A DNA stretch of 64,000 bases, taken from NCBI GenBank assembly GCA_946479745.1, contig CAMLGZ010000004.1, positions 1 to 64,000 of the forward strand, written 5' to 3'. The stretch comes from an uncultured Pseudoxanthomonas sp. Its GTDB lineage: Bacteria > Pseudomonadota > Gammaproteobacteria > Xanthomonadales > Xanthomonadaceae. Of the stretch, positions 1 to 7,896 are shown one piece after another; position 1 is the stretch's first letter; each line of letters opens with the position of its first letter. Below the pieces are notes generated by a model. The model searched no databases, had not been told where the DNA came from, and worked only from the letters and a program-made list of their open reading frames with translations. Both the position numbers and the translations under genes were made by a program.

Positions 1-355
1 GGCGCAGCGCCACGTTGAGCGAGCGGATGCCGCCGCCGACCGGCGTGGTCAGCGGACCCTTGATGCTCACCAAATAATCGCGGCAGGCCTGCACGGTGGA
101 ATCCGGCAGCCAGGTGCCGTAGTTGTTGTTGGCCTTCTCGCCGGCGAACACTTCCAGCCAGTGGATCTTCTTGGCGCCGCCGTAGGCTTTCGCCACCGCC
201 GCATCCAGCACACGCACGCTGGCGCGCCAGATGTCCGGGCCGGTGCCGTCGCCTTCGATGAAGGGAATGATGGGGTGGTTGGGCACATTGAGCTTGCCGC
301 CACTGATGGTGATGGTTTCACCGCCGGCGGGCGGGGTGAGGACGGGTTCTGCCAT
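1..355 (-). CDS. icd: NADP-dependent isocitrate dehydrogenase, N-terminal part (runs off window)
   Basis: Oxidative decarboxylation of isocitrate to 2-oxoglutarate in the TCA cycle, cytoplasmic. The visible 118 residues closely follow the start of E. coli-type Icd: a [22 protein letters not shown] nucleotide-side motif split as KLNVPNHP and [13 protein letters not shown], then EVFAGEKA, and [25 protein letters not shown] substrate loop beginning [12 protein letters not shown] near residue 100. The start is the ATG at 355, matching the family N-terminus. The gene continues beyond base 1. It reads away from the peptide/lipoprotein cluster, and a terminator plus a lipoprotein-gene remnant sit directly upstream of it. 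Confidence 0.95.
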   Translation of the reverse strand, partial: MAEPVLTPPAGGETITISGGKLNVPNHPIIPFIEGDGTGPDIWRASVRVLDAAVAKAYGGAKKIHWLEVFAGEKANNNYGTWLPDSTVQACRDYLVSIKGPLTTPVGGGIRSLNVALR

Positions 356-475
356 GGAATTGCTCCTGGGGTTGGAACGGAACGCGCCGCGGGGGGCTGC
401 GCGCAATGCGTGTGAAGCGGACCGGCATTGTCGCGCTTAGCGGCGCGCAGGGCAAAGCCGACCTTGGTCGCGGAC

Positions 476-504
476 AAAAAAAGGGCGCGGATTGCTCCGC
501 GCCC
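476..504 (-). terminator. Intrinsic terminator after the lipoprotein-gene remnant
   Basis: A nine-pair stem (GGGCGCGGA with TCCGCGCCC, loop TTGC on the + strand) at 483-504 is followed on the minus strand by seven T. It closely resembles the hairpin downstream of the intact lipoprotein gene at 1109-1136, which supports a shared origin. Confidence 0.8.
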
Positions 505-531
505 GAGCTGCCACCCTGGGGAGAGGGTGGA

Positions 532-570
532 TTACTTGACTTCGATTTCCTGGGTCATGCCGGGGCTGGC
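532..570 (-). pseudogene. 3' tail of a duplicated lipoprotein gene
   Basis: The minus strand reads GMTQEIEVK followed by a TAA stop, identical in protein to the last nine residues of the lipoprotein encoded at 1175-1657, with nearly the same DNA and a similar terminator downstream. Nothing upstream continues the gene: similarity ends near base 570. I read this as the stump of a second copy, left by tandem duplication and later insertion or deletion of the sequence now at about 571-1140. Confidence 0.75.
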
Positions 571-804
571 TCTTGAAGCTTGCATTCTCCAGCTGGTCAG
601 GGGCGCAGCCATTGAAAATGGATCTCCGACTGTCAGTCAATATGGAGTCGTTGGGGGCTAATCATTGAGGTCAGCGTCACATTTCGCCCTGTAGGTATGA
701 GGGCGCATATCGCACGAAGGATTTAAGTGCGAGGTACTAGTCGCGGAACCGTGTAAGCGATTCCAAGATTCGGCGTCGTGCGAGAAGGTGTTTACGAAGG
801 TTAT
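571..804. other. Unassigned spacer
   Basis: No convincing gene on either strand; base composition is lower in GC than the flanks. A short + strand frame ending at 661 contains LQLVRGAAIENGSPT, faintly like a peptide leader/core junction, but it has no start or ribosome binding site of its own. Confidence 0.4.
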
Positions 805-831
805 AAAAAAGGGCGGCCTAGGCCGCCCTTT
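805..831 (-). terminator. Intrinsic terminator of the double-glycine peptide gene
   Basis: Perfect palindromic stem GGGCGGCC-TA-GGCCGCCC at 811-828, followed on the minus strand by six T. It lies 16 bases after the peptide's stop codon. The run of T on the + side makes it potentially bidirectional. Confidence 0.85.
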
Positions 832-846
832 TGTAAGCACTTCAAA

Positions 847-996
847 TCAACGAAACATCCCAGGAATAAAAGCCTGCCAATTTGGCGTCGGTTCGACAAT
901 TTCCTCGGTGGAATCAAAAGTCGCGGTTACGTCTGAAAAATCCGCTCCTTCACCGCCAGAGACCAATTGCACTTCCTTTTCATTCAAAACCTTCAT
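847..996 (-). CDS. Small double-glycine-leader peptide (bacteriocin-like precursor), 49 aa
   Basis: The first 15 residues, MKVLNEKEVQLVSGG, have the form of the double-glycine leaders of class II bacteriocins and microcins: charged start, hydrophobic residues spaced before the site, and GG at 14-15. Such leaders are normally cut and exported by C39-peptidase ABC transporters. The predicted core is 34 residues, acidic, without cysteine, ending in W40 and a hydrophobic tail. Core residues 18-34, ADFSDVTATFDSTEEIV, match the two tandem repeats at the N-terminus of the LysM protein at 1700-2011. An AAGGAG site sits just ahead of the ATG and a strong terminator follows. No transporter, immunity or maturation gene is in view, so activity is unknown. 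Confidence 0.8.
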   Translation of the reverse strand: MKVLNEKEVQLVSGGEGADFSDVTATFDSTEEIVEPTPNWQAFIPGMFR

Positions 997-1108
997 ATGA
1001 AACTCCTTAGTTAATTACAAAGTCTCGGCTCTGATTCCAAGACTCCAGCAGACTGCAACTTTGATGGAGGGATTGCAACTCACAATTGCATTGAAGAAAA
1101 CAAACAAA

Positions 1109-1136
1109 AAAAGCGCGGATTACTCCGCGCTTTTTT
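1109..1136 (-). terminator. Intrinsic terminator of the lipoprotein gene
   Basis: Stem GCGCGGA with TCCGCGC, loop TTAC on the + strand, flanked by A and T runs on both sides, so it can end transcription from either direction. It lies about 40 bases past the lipoprotein stop codon. Confidence 0.85.
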
Positions 1137-1174
1137 AGGCAAATCGCAAGACTTGCCATCCTATGAAACGATGA

Positions 1175-1657
1175 TTACTTGACTTCGATTTCCTGCGTCA
1201 TACCGGCGGCCTGGCCGTTCACGGTCACGTCGACCTTGTACTTGCCGGCCGGCCAGGGGTTGGTGTTGGTGAACTCCACATTCGTGGTGTCGACGCCGCC
1301 CGCAACTACAGTTGCAGTCTTCTGTCCGGCAACCTGACCATCCTGGAAGGTCAGCTTGGCATCGATAGCGGCATTAGCCGGCGTGGCGGCATCGGTTTTG
1401 ACCGAAACGATGATCTTGTCCTTGGTGCCGAAAGTGGAAAGCGCGGCAACCGACTTGTCCGCAGCGGCGGTATTGCCGATGGTAACGCTGGTGGCGCTGA
1501 CCGGAGCCGGAGCCGGCTCGACCGGGGCCGGAGCCGGCGCAGGTTCGGTGACGACCGGAGCCGGAGCTGCAGCTTCTTCCTTCTTCTTGCAACCAGCCAG
1601 AGCGACGGTGCCGGCCAGCGCGACGATCAGAGCATAAGAGATGCGATTGAGCTTCAT
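1175..1657 (-). CDS. Alanine/proline-rich lipoprotein, 160 aa
   Basis: An export signal with lipobox LAGC (C23) predicts a lipid-anchored envelope protein. After the cysteine comes KKKEE and an Ala/Pro/Val linker to about residue 55, then an unrecognised beta-rich domain to the end (GTKDKIIVSV, WPAGKYKVDVTVNG). It is probably co-transcribed with the LysM gene 42 bases upstream and is followed by a terminator. The last nine residues recur in the remnant at 532-570, so the gene has been duplicated here. Function unknown; a cell-wall or stress role is suggested only by its LysM neighbour. Confidence 0.8.
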   Translation of the reverse strand: MKLNRISYALIVALAGTVALAGCKKKEEAAAPAPVVTEPAPAPAPVEPAPAPVSATSVTIGNTAAADKSVAALSTFGTKDKIIVSVKTDAATPANAAIDAKLTFQDGQVAGQKTATVVAGGVDTTNVEFTNTNPWPAGKYKVDVTVNGQAAGMTQEIEVK

Positions 1658-1699
1658 GGTGTCGTTCCTTGAAATGAATTTATTGAGAGAGAGAAGGAT

Positions 1700-2011
1700 T
1701 TAGGCGGTCGTATCGGTATCGGCGGGCGGCAACTTGATCACTTGGCCCGGGAAAATGCGGTCCGGATCGTCCAGTACATCGCGGTTGGCCTCGAAGATCT
1801 GCTTCCACGCGCTAGCGTGGCCAAGCTGTTCCTTGGCGATCTTGGAGAGCGTGTCGCCCTTCTCGATGGTGTACGTGCGCTCGCCAACGATCTCGGCGGT
1901 ACTGTCGACTGTGGCGGAGACCCCGGAGAAGTCGGCCTTCTCTACTTGCGGAGCGGTGCTATCTACCTTCGCGGTGACACCTGAAAAATCTGCTTTCTTT
2001 TCGGTACTCAT
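1700..2011 (-). CDS. LysM-domain protein with two N-terminal ADFSGV repeats, 103 aa
   Basis: Residues about 46-96 (YTIEKGDTLSKIAKEQLG ... IFPGQVIKLP) form a LysM peptidoglycan/chitin-oligomer-binding domain. No signal peptide is seen, so it resembles cytoplasmic Kbp/YgaU-type proteins or needs another export path. Residues 6-23 and 25-42 are tandem 19-residue repeats (KADFSGVTAKVDSTA, KADFSGVSATVDSTA). The same sequence forms the core of the double-glycine peptide at 847-996. The ATG at 2011 is preferred over an upstream in-frame start because GGAGGAG lies ahead of it and the repeats begin just after. Probably first gene of an operon with the lipoprotein. Confidence 0.85.
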   Translation of the reverse strand: MSTEKKADFSGVTAKVDSTAPQVEKADFSGVSATVDSTAEIVGERTYTIEKGDTLSKIAKEQLGHASAWKQIFEANRDVLDDPDRIFPGQVIKLPPADTDTTA

Positions 2012-2121
2012 GCGGGGACTCCTCCCTGAGGGAGTTGGTGTGCTGGGGACGCCAAATCTACACATGCTTTGTTAAGAATTCATCGCGTGCAGGTGAAACT
2101 GGAATTTCGAGGTACGCGACC

Positions 2122-2937
2122 CTACTGCCGGACCTCGCGCAAGGCGACGGGCGCAGCGGTTCCGGGCGTCGCCCGCCAGGGATTGATATCGAGCCCGCCA
2201 CGGCGCGTGTAACGCGCTTCGACCGACAGCTGGCTGGGCCGGCAATGCGTCAAAACCTCTTGAAATATGCGCTCCACGCATTGTTCGTGGAATCCGGCGT
2301 GTTCGCGGAAGCTCACCAGGTAGCGCAGCAGTCCCGTACGTTCGATGCGCGGCCCGCGATAGGCCAGCACCACACTACCCCAGTCGGGCTGGCCGGTGAC
2401 CGGGCAGTTGGATTTGAGCAAATGTGAGAAAAGTATCTCTTCAACGATCTGCGCCTCATCCGACGAAAGGTAAGAAGGGTTCGGCGGACCGTAGTCGCTG
2501 ATTTCGATGTCCTGCGCATCGATGGATTCGCCGGTGTCGGCTTCCGACATTTCCGGCAAGCCGAATACGACCGTCACATCCGCGCCTGCGCGTGCGGACA
2601 GATCGATGGCGATGCGGTCACGCACGGCTTCGTCGCTGTTGAAACGCTCGGCGTTCAGCGAATTGAGATAGAGCTTCAGCGATTTGGATTCCACCAGATT
2701 CGGCGAATCGCAAGGCACGGTGAAAGTGGCGGTGGCCACGCACGGCTTGCCGCGCGCATCCAGCCAGCTGAGCTCGTAGGCCTGCCAGCGGTCATGGCCG
2801 ATGAAGGGCAGCGCATCGCCGGCGACGCCTATTTCGGCACGACCGGCGGCGCGCGGAATCGGGAACAGCAGCCCGGCGTCGTACTGCGACGGGTAGGCGA
2901 CTTCCCGACCCAGGCTGGAATCTTGTGGGGTATTCAT
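2122..2937 (-). CDS. queF: NADPH-dependent 7-cyano-7-deazaguanine reductase
   Basis: Reduces preQ0 to preQ1 in queuosine biosynthesis, using NADPH, in the cytoplasm. At 271 residues it is the long, two-domain QueF type. The QueF signature [12 protein letters not shown] lies at 82-93, the catalytic cysteine and aspartate are C178 and D185 in [12 protein letters not shown], and a conserved [13 protein letters not shown] stretch lies near 230. The start ATG at 2937 matches the family length. No other queuosine gene is nearby. Confidence 0.95.
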   Translation of the reverse strand: MNTPQDSSLGREVAYPSQYDAGLLFPIPRAAGRAEIGVAGDALPFIGHDRWQAYELSWLDARGKPCVATATFTVPCDSPNLVESKSLKLYLNSLNAERFNSDEAVRDRIAIDLSARAGADVTVVFGLPEMSEADTGESIDAQDIEISDYGPPNPSYLSSDEAQIVEEILFSHLLKSNCPVTGQPDWGSVVLAYRGPRIERTGLLRYLVSFREHAGFHEQCVERIFQEVLTHCRPSQLSVEARYTRRGGLDINPWRATPGTAAPVALREVRQ

Positions 2938-3013
2938 GGCTTCATTTTACGGGCGTGCCGGTGGGCGGGGTGTATAAACGGCGGACTTCAGCCACTGGCC
3001 ACAGGATCCAGTC

Positions 3014-3457
3014 ATGTCCCTAAACCCGATTGCTGGCGCCATCGTCCTCCTGGCGTGCGCGATAGCGTTGCTTGGATGCGCCTCTAAAACGGATGACACG
3101 CCGACAGCCGACAAGGCCTCCGCAAACACCCCGGAAACGGCCGTGATCGACGCTCGCGCAGACGGCGAAACCCGCCTGCAGCGTGGACAGCTGCTGGCCA
3201 TCGAACTCGACAGCAACGCCAGCACAGGCTACGCCTGGGAAATCGTCGAAGACGGAAGCCCGGTGCTCGAGCCCGCGCCGGTCCCCGCCATCGCCGTGCC
3301 TGCGGTTGCTCCGATGCCGGGAGCCGGTGGAACTTCGCGGTGGCGTTTCCGTGCGGCGCAGTCCGGAACGGCAGACCTGCGCCTGGTGTACCGGCGCTCG
3401 TGGGAAAAAGACGTGGAGCCGGTCCGGACCGCCAGCTATCGCGTGGTGGTGGAGTAG
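3014..3457 (+). CDS. Chagasin-family (I42) cysteine-protease inhibitor, lipoprotein
   Basis: Chagasin-like proteins block papain-family cysteine proteases through three loops. All three are visible: NASTGY at 68-73, a glycine-rich middle loop (PGAGGTSRWRF), and the RRSWE segment in the last strand. A signal sequence with lipobox LLGC (C22) predicts membrane anchoring. The length of 147 residues fits a leader plus one domain. It stands alone between queF and a convergent hydrolase gene. The target could be a host, prey or own protease. Confidence 0.85.
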   Translation: MSLNPIAGAIVLLACAIALLGCASKTDDTPTADKASANTPETAVIDARADGETRLQRGQLLAIELDSNASTGYAWEIVEDGSPVLEPAPVPAIAVPAVAPMPGAGGTSRWRFRAAQSGTADLRLVYRRSWEKDVEPVRTASYRVVVE

Positions 3458-3460
3458 CGT

Positions 3461-3487
3461 GGTGTCGGGGGCGTAGCCCCGACCTAC
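3461..3487. repeat. Short hairpin repeat GTCGGGG...CCCCGAC
   Basis: Single copy of the family found as inverted pairs at 44268-44373 and 52196-52268. The stem is GTCGGGG/CCCCGAC. It sits between two convergent genes and overlaps the stop codon of the next, so it may also act as a terminator. Confidence 0.75.
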
Positions 3488-4794
3488 GGCTTCTGGTTCA
3501 AGTAGTCCAGCGTTACCTGCATCAGTGCGCGGAAACCGATGTCCAGCGACGATTCGTCCAGCAGGAACTTCGGCGAATGGTTGCTGGGTGCGGTGGCCGG
3601 ATCGATGCCTTCGGAGGTCGAACCGACGAAGAAGAACATCGACGGCACTTCCAGCGCATACAGCGAGAAATCCTCCGAACCCATCTGCAACGGCGGCTCG
3701 TACACATTGTCCTTGCCGACTACCGCCTGCAGGCTGGGCAGCATCTTCGCAGTCAGCGCCGGGTCGTTGACCGTGGGCGGATTGCCATCGCTCTCGTAGA
3801 TATCGGTTTTGGCGGTGGCGCCATGCGCGGCGGCGGTGTGTTCGGCCACGTTGCGCAGATCGGCGAAGACCTGCTGGCGCATCTTCGGGTCGAAGGTGCG
3901 GATAGTGCCCACCATTTCCACATCGTCGGGAATGATGTTGTAGCGGATGCCACCCTTGATGGCGCCGAAGGTCACCACCGCCGGCAGCTTGGCGATGTTG
4001 GTGCGCCGGCTGACGATGGTCTGCGCGGTGCCGATCATGTCGGCCGCAGCCACGATGGGGTCGATGCCGTTCCACGGCGCCGAGCCATGCGTTTGCCGGC
4101 CGGTCACCTTGACGGAGAACCGGTCCGAGGCGGCCATCAACGGCCCCTGCCGTACCGCGATCTGTCCCGCCTGCACGCTGGAAAAAACGTGCAACCCGAA
4201 CACGGCTTCCGGCTTGAAGTCCTTGAACAGTCCTTCCTTCAGCATCAACGAAGCGCCGCCTTCCTCCGGCGGCGGCGCGCCTTCTTCGGCGGGCTGGAAG
4301 ATCAGCATCACCGAACCCGGCAGATCCTTGCGCATCGCCACCAGCGCCTCGGCCACGCCCATCAGGATGCCGGTATGCGCATCGTGTCCGCAGGCGTGCA
4401 TGACGCCGACGTTTTCGCCGCGATAGGTGGAAGTGGCTTTGGATGCGAACGGCAGGCCGGTCTGTTCGGTGACCGGTAGCGCGTCCATGTCCGCGCGCAA
4501 CGCGATCTTCGGGCCCGGCTTGCCACCGGCGATTATCGCCACCACTCCGTGGCCGGCCATGATCCTGGGCTGCAAGCCGAGCGCGCGCAGGTGTTCGGCC
4601 ACCTTGGCCGAAGTGCGCTCCTCGCGATTGGAAAGTTCCGGATGCGCATGGAAATCGCGGCGCCAGGCGACGATCTTCGCATCGAGCTTGGTCGCGGCGG
4701 CGGCGACTTCCGGGCGTTGTGCGGTCTGGGCGTGGACCAGGGCGGGGAACGGTGCAAGCAGCGCGAGGGTCAAAACGGTGGAGAGGCGGGGCAT
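3484..4794 (-). CDS. Secreted M20D-family amidohydrolase/peptidase
   Basis: Metal-dependent hydrolase of the IAA-amino-acid/N-acyl-amino-acid amidohydrolase group. A signal peptide (to about A22) predicts export. HACGHDAH at 133-140 and ADMDALP at 101-107 are the M20D metal and substrate motifs, and PAEEG holds a further ligand. The 436 residues match the family. A second member (5025-6338) lies directly upstream in the same direction, so the two are tandem paralogues. Exact substrate unknown; hippurate-type N-acyl amino acids are the usual guess. Confidence 0.9.
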   Translation of the reverse strand: MPRLSTVLTLALLAPFPALVHAQTAQRPEVAAAATKLDAKIVAWRRDFHAHPELSNREERTSAKVAEHLRALGLQPRIMAGHGVVAIIAGGKPGPKIALRADMDALPVTEQTGLPFASKATSTYRGENVGVMHACGHDAHTGILMGVAEALVAMRKDLPGSVMLIFQPAEEGAPPPEEGGASLMLKEGLFKDFKPEAVFGLHVFSSVQAGQIAVRQGPLMAASDRFSVKVTGRQTHGSAPWNGIDPIVAAADMIGTAQTIVSRRTNIAKLPAVVTFGAIKGGIRYNIIPDDVEMVGTIRTFDPKMRQQVFADLRNVAEHTAAAHGATAKTDIYESDGNPPTVNDPALTAKMLPSLQAVVGKDNVYEPPLQMGSEDFSLYALEVPSMFFFVGSTSEGIDPATAPSNHSPKFLLDESSLDIGFRALMQVTLDYLNQKP

Positions 4795-4895
4795 GCGGGA
4801 GTTCCGTTGTGGTCTTGCTGGATAGTAGCGCGGGTGATGTGTGGCCGTGTGTGCGGGTGAAGAAAATCAAAAGAAAGCGAAACAAAACTTTGAGA

Positions 4896-4972
4896 ACGTC
4901 ATCCCGGCGAAAGCCGGGACCCAACCATCAGGGCACGTAAAGTTGGGTCCCGGCTTTCGCCGGGATGACGTT
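4896..4972. repeat. Inverted repeat, CGTCATCCCGGCGAAAGC family
   Basis: Two arms of about 29 bases (starting CGTCATCCCGGCGAAAGC and ending with its complement) flank a short spacer, forming a long hairpin between the two M20D genes. Related copies, with ATCCCAGCGAAAGCTGGGAT, lie at 8680-8785 and 9707-9841. Confidence 0.85.
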
Positions 4973-5024
4973 CTTTATTTGATTGGGTGGCGCTCTCTGT
5001 CATGCCTCTTGCGGAGCGACCGAC

Positions 5025-6338
5025 TTACTTTCCCGCGCCAAGATAATCCAGCGCCACCTGCAGCATCGCCTTGCTTCCGACCTGCAGCGCTTGTTCGTCG
5101 AGCACGAACTGCGGCGAATGGTTGATCGGCGCGCTGGCCGGATCGATGCCTGGCGCGGTCGAACCGACGAAGAAGAAGAATCCGGGCACGTGCTGGGTGT
5201 ACTGCGAAAAATCCTCCGCCACCGTCACCAGCGGCATTTCCACCACATTGTCCGCGCCCGCCGCCGTATCCAGCGAAGGCCGCATGCGCGACGCCAGTGC
5301 CGCATCGTTGATGGTCGCCGGTGCGTTGTTCACCACCTGCAGTTCGGCGCTGCCGCCGCCGGCATGAGCGAAGTCTTCGGCGGTGCGGCGGAATCGGGCG
5401 ATGACATCCTCGCGCACGGCAGGGTCGAAGGTGCGCAGCGTGCCCACCAGCTTGGCCTGGTCCGGAATGATGTTGAAGCGCACGCCGCTCTGGAACTGTC
5501 CGGCGGTCAGCACCACCGGCGTGGCGGCGATATTGACCTGGCGAGCGATGATGCTCTGCGTACCCAACAGGATCTGTGCGCCCAGCGTGATCGGGTCCAC
5601 GCCGTCCCACGGCCGCGAACCATGGGTCTGCTTGCCATGGACGGTCAGCGTCCATTCGTCGGCGCTGGCCATCACCGCGCCGCTGCGATAGCCGATCTTA
5701 CCGACCGGCAAGCCGGCCCAGACATGCAGGCCGAACACCGCCTGCGGCTTGAAGTCGGCGAAGATGCCCTGCTTCAACATCAACGCCGCGCCGAACTCTT
5801 CGCCTGTGTTCGGCGGGCCTTCCTCCGCCGGCTGGAACACGAACATTACCTCACCCGGCAATTGGTCCTTCATCGCCACCAGCGCCGAGGCCACGCCCAA
5901 CAGCATTGCCACGTGCGCATCATGGCCGCAGGCGTGCATGACGCCCACGGGCTGGCCGCGATACTCGCTGGTCACTTTCGACGCGAAGGGCAGGCCGGTC
6001 TGTTCGGTCACCGGCAACGCATCCATGTCGGCGCGGATTGCGATGCGCGGGCCGGGTTTGCCGCCTTTGAGGATGGCGGTGACACCCGTCTGGGCGATGC
6101 CCGTCTTCGGTTGCAGGCCCAGCGCGCGCAACTGATCGGCGACCAGTTTGGCGGTACGGACTTCATGGGTGCCCAGTTCCGGGTGTTCATGGATGTCGCG
6201 GCGCCATTGGACGATCTTCGGCTGCAGGCGTTGCAAGGCATCCGTTGCGACGGATGTTTGTGCCTGCGCGGCGATTGCGCCGGTCAGCAGCAAGGTGAAG
6301 AGCAGGGCGCGTGTGGCGATTCGGTTCGGGAAAGGCAT
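5025..6338 (-). CDS. Secreted M20D-family amidohydrolase/peptidase (paralogue)
   Basis: Same family as its neighbour at 3484-4794, with a signal peptide (RALLFTLLLTGAIAAQAQ) and the metal motifs MHACGHDAH and ADMDALPV. Predicted to hydrolyse N-acyl amino acids outside the cytoplasm. I start at the ATG at 6338 (MPFPNR) because it begins a clean signal peptide; an in-frame upstream ATG would add 28 unlikely residues. Length is then 437. Tandem duplication followed by divergence probably gave different substrate ranges. Confidence 0.9.
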   Translation of the reverse strand: MPFPNRIATRALLFTLLLTGAIAAQAQTSVATDALQRLQPKIVQWRRDIHEHPELGTHEVRTAKLVADQLRALGLQPKTGIAQTGVTAILKGGKPGPRIAIRADMDALPVTEQTGLPFASKVTSEYRGQPVGVMHACGHDAHVAMLLGVASALVAMKDQLPGEVMFVFQPAEEGPPNTGEEFGAALMLKQGIFADFKPQAVFGLHVWAGLPVGKIGYRSGAVMASADEWTLTVHGKQTHGSRPWDGVDPITLGAQILLGTQSIIARQVNIAATPVVLTAGQFQSGVRFNIIPDQAKLVGTLRTFDPAVREDVIARFRRTAEDFAHAGGGSAELQVVNNAPATINDAALASRMRPSLDTAAGADNVVEMPLVTVAEDFSQYTQHVPGFFFFVGSTAPGIDPASAPINHSPQFVLDEQALQVGSKAMLQVALDYLGAGK

Positions 6339-6389
6339 CCGGATATTCCACGTGGGGGGCAAGGATGGTAGCGCGATCAAACCCCACCC

Positions 6390-6466
6390 CTGTAGGAGCG
6401 GGCCCTGCCCGCGACCGAGCACTACACTACTAGTGAAGCCCGTCGCGGGCAGGGCCCGCTCCTACA
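6390..6466. repeat. Inverted repeat, TGTAGGAGCGGGCCCTGCC family
   Basis: Arms of 25 bases begin TGTAGGAGCGGGCCCTGCC and pair perfectly with the other arm across a 26-base spacer. The same element recurs at 63542-63620, and related TGTAGGAGC-type arms at 13983 and 57171. Confidence 0.9.
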
Positions 6467-6555
6467 TGAGGGAAAGGCATATCGATAGACGGCACATGGC
6501 TCGCAATCCCTCTACAAGACATGCGACGCTGCATGCGCCACAACCGAGGACGCCC

Positions 6556-7896
6556 ATGAGCCCCGAACCCGTTTCCCAAACCAGACCGCTGGAAGGCGAC
6601 GCCGCCCTGATCCGCGCGGTCGGCTCGTTCGCGCTGGCCGCGGCGGTGATGAACATCATTGTTGGCGGCGGTATCTTCCGCATGCCGGCCGCGCTGTCGG
6701 GACAGTTGGGCGCCGCTGCGCCGCTTGCGCTGATCGCGGGCGCACTGGCGATCATTCCGGTGGCGCTGTGCTTTGCCGCCATCGGCAGCCGCGCGGTCGC
6801 CACCGGTGGGCCCATCAGTTATCTGGGGGCGACCTTCGGCAGCTTCGCCGGCTTCATCGCCGGCTCGCTGATGTGGATCAGCAACGTAGCCTCCAGCGCA
6901 GGCGTGGCCGCCGCGTTCGCGGTACAGATGGCCAACCTTGTGCCCTGGTTCGCGCAGCCGCAGCCGCGCGTTGGTTTGCTGACGGTCCTCTATCTTTTGC
7001 TGTTCGCCTTGAACGCGTTCGGAGTGAAGCTGGGCGCCCGTGCCATCGCCGTGCTGGCTGCATTGAAACTGACGCCCTTGTTGCTGCTGGCGGGGATCGG
7101 CCTGTTCTTCGTGGATTGGACGCAGGTGAGTTTCGCGGTGGGCGATCTTCCGTCATGGACTGCGCTGGGCACCGGCATGGTGCTGGTGATGTTCGCGTAC
7201 TCCGGCATGGAAACCGCACTGGTGCCTTCCGGCGAAGTCCGCGATCCCTCGCGCAGCGTGCCGCGCGCGACCATGGCGGCGATTCTGCTGGTGGTGTTGC
7301 TGTACATGGGTCTGCAGATCGTCAGCCAGGGATTGCTGGGGCCGGCGTTGGCCGGCAGCGGCGTACCCATCGCCGATACGGCGGGCGTGTTGTGGTCGGC
7401 GGGCCGCATCGTGCTGCTGGTGACCGCCTGCATTTCGATGGCCGGGTTTCTGCTCGGCAATCTTCTAGGCTCCTCGCGGCTGTTGTTCGCATTGGGTCGC
7501 GATGGTTACCTGCCGCACGTCTACAGCCGCGTCAGCGCCACCCACCGCGTGCCGTTGCTGGCGCTGGCCACGCACGCGGGATTGGCGTGGCTGTTGGCGT
7601 TGGGCGGTACCTTCGATGCGCTGGCGCTGATTTCCGGCGGCGCGATCTGCCTGGTGTATGCGCTGGTCAGCCTGGCGGCCTGGCGCGGGCAAAGGATCGA
7701 TCTGCGCGAGCGCGGCCAACCCTTCGTATTGTGGGGCGGTCCACTGGTGCCGCTGCTCGGGGTCGTGGCGATGGCGTTGATCGTGACCACGCTGACCGGC
7801 AAGGAATGGATGGCGATCGGGGTAGCGTTGGCAGGACTGGTGCTTGTGTATGGGGTGCTGCGCGTATCCAGGCCGTCCCTAAGCGATAACTCCTAG
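6556..7896 (+). CDS. APC-superfamily amino-acid permease
   Basis: Inner-membrane transporter of amino acids or amines. The 446-residue protein is almost wholly hydrophobic, with about twelve membrane segments. The first carries NIIVGGGIFRMPAAL, the GxG(I)F substrate-site motif of APC permeases, and AYSGMET lies in the middle. The ATG at 6556 follows a GAGGA site. The end overlaps the convergent GST gene by four bases. Substrate not decided by sequence. Confidence 0.9.
   Translation: MSPEPVSQTRPLEGDAALIRAVGSFALAAAVMNIIVGGGIFRMPAALSGQLGAAAPLALIAGALAIIPVALCFAAIGSRAVATGGPISYLGATFGSFAGFIAGSLMWISNVASSAGVAAAFAVQMANLVPWFAQPQPRVGLLTVLYLLLFALNAFGVKLGARAIAVLAALKLTPLLLLAGIGLFFVDWTQVSFAVGDLPSWTALGTGMVLVMFAYSGMETALVPSGEVRDPSRSVPRATMAAILLVVLLYMGLQIVSQGLLGPALAGSGVPIADTAGVLWSAGRIVLLVTACISMAGFLLGNLLGSSRLLFALGRDGYLPHVYSRVSATHRVPLLALATHAGLAWLLALGGTFDALALISGGAICLVYALVSLAAWRGQRIDLRERGQPFVLWGGPLVPLLGVVAMALIVTTLTGKEWMAIGVALAGLVLVYGVLRVSRPSLSDNS

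Noticed and set aside
571..661. Second double-glycine-like peptide on the + strand (LQLVRGAAIENGSPT)
   Set aside because: No start codon or ribosome binding site after the duplication breakpoint, and the frame reads through unrelated sequence; no clear GG site.
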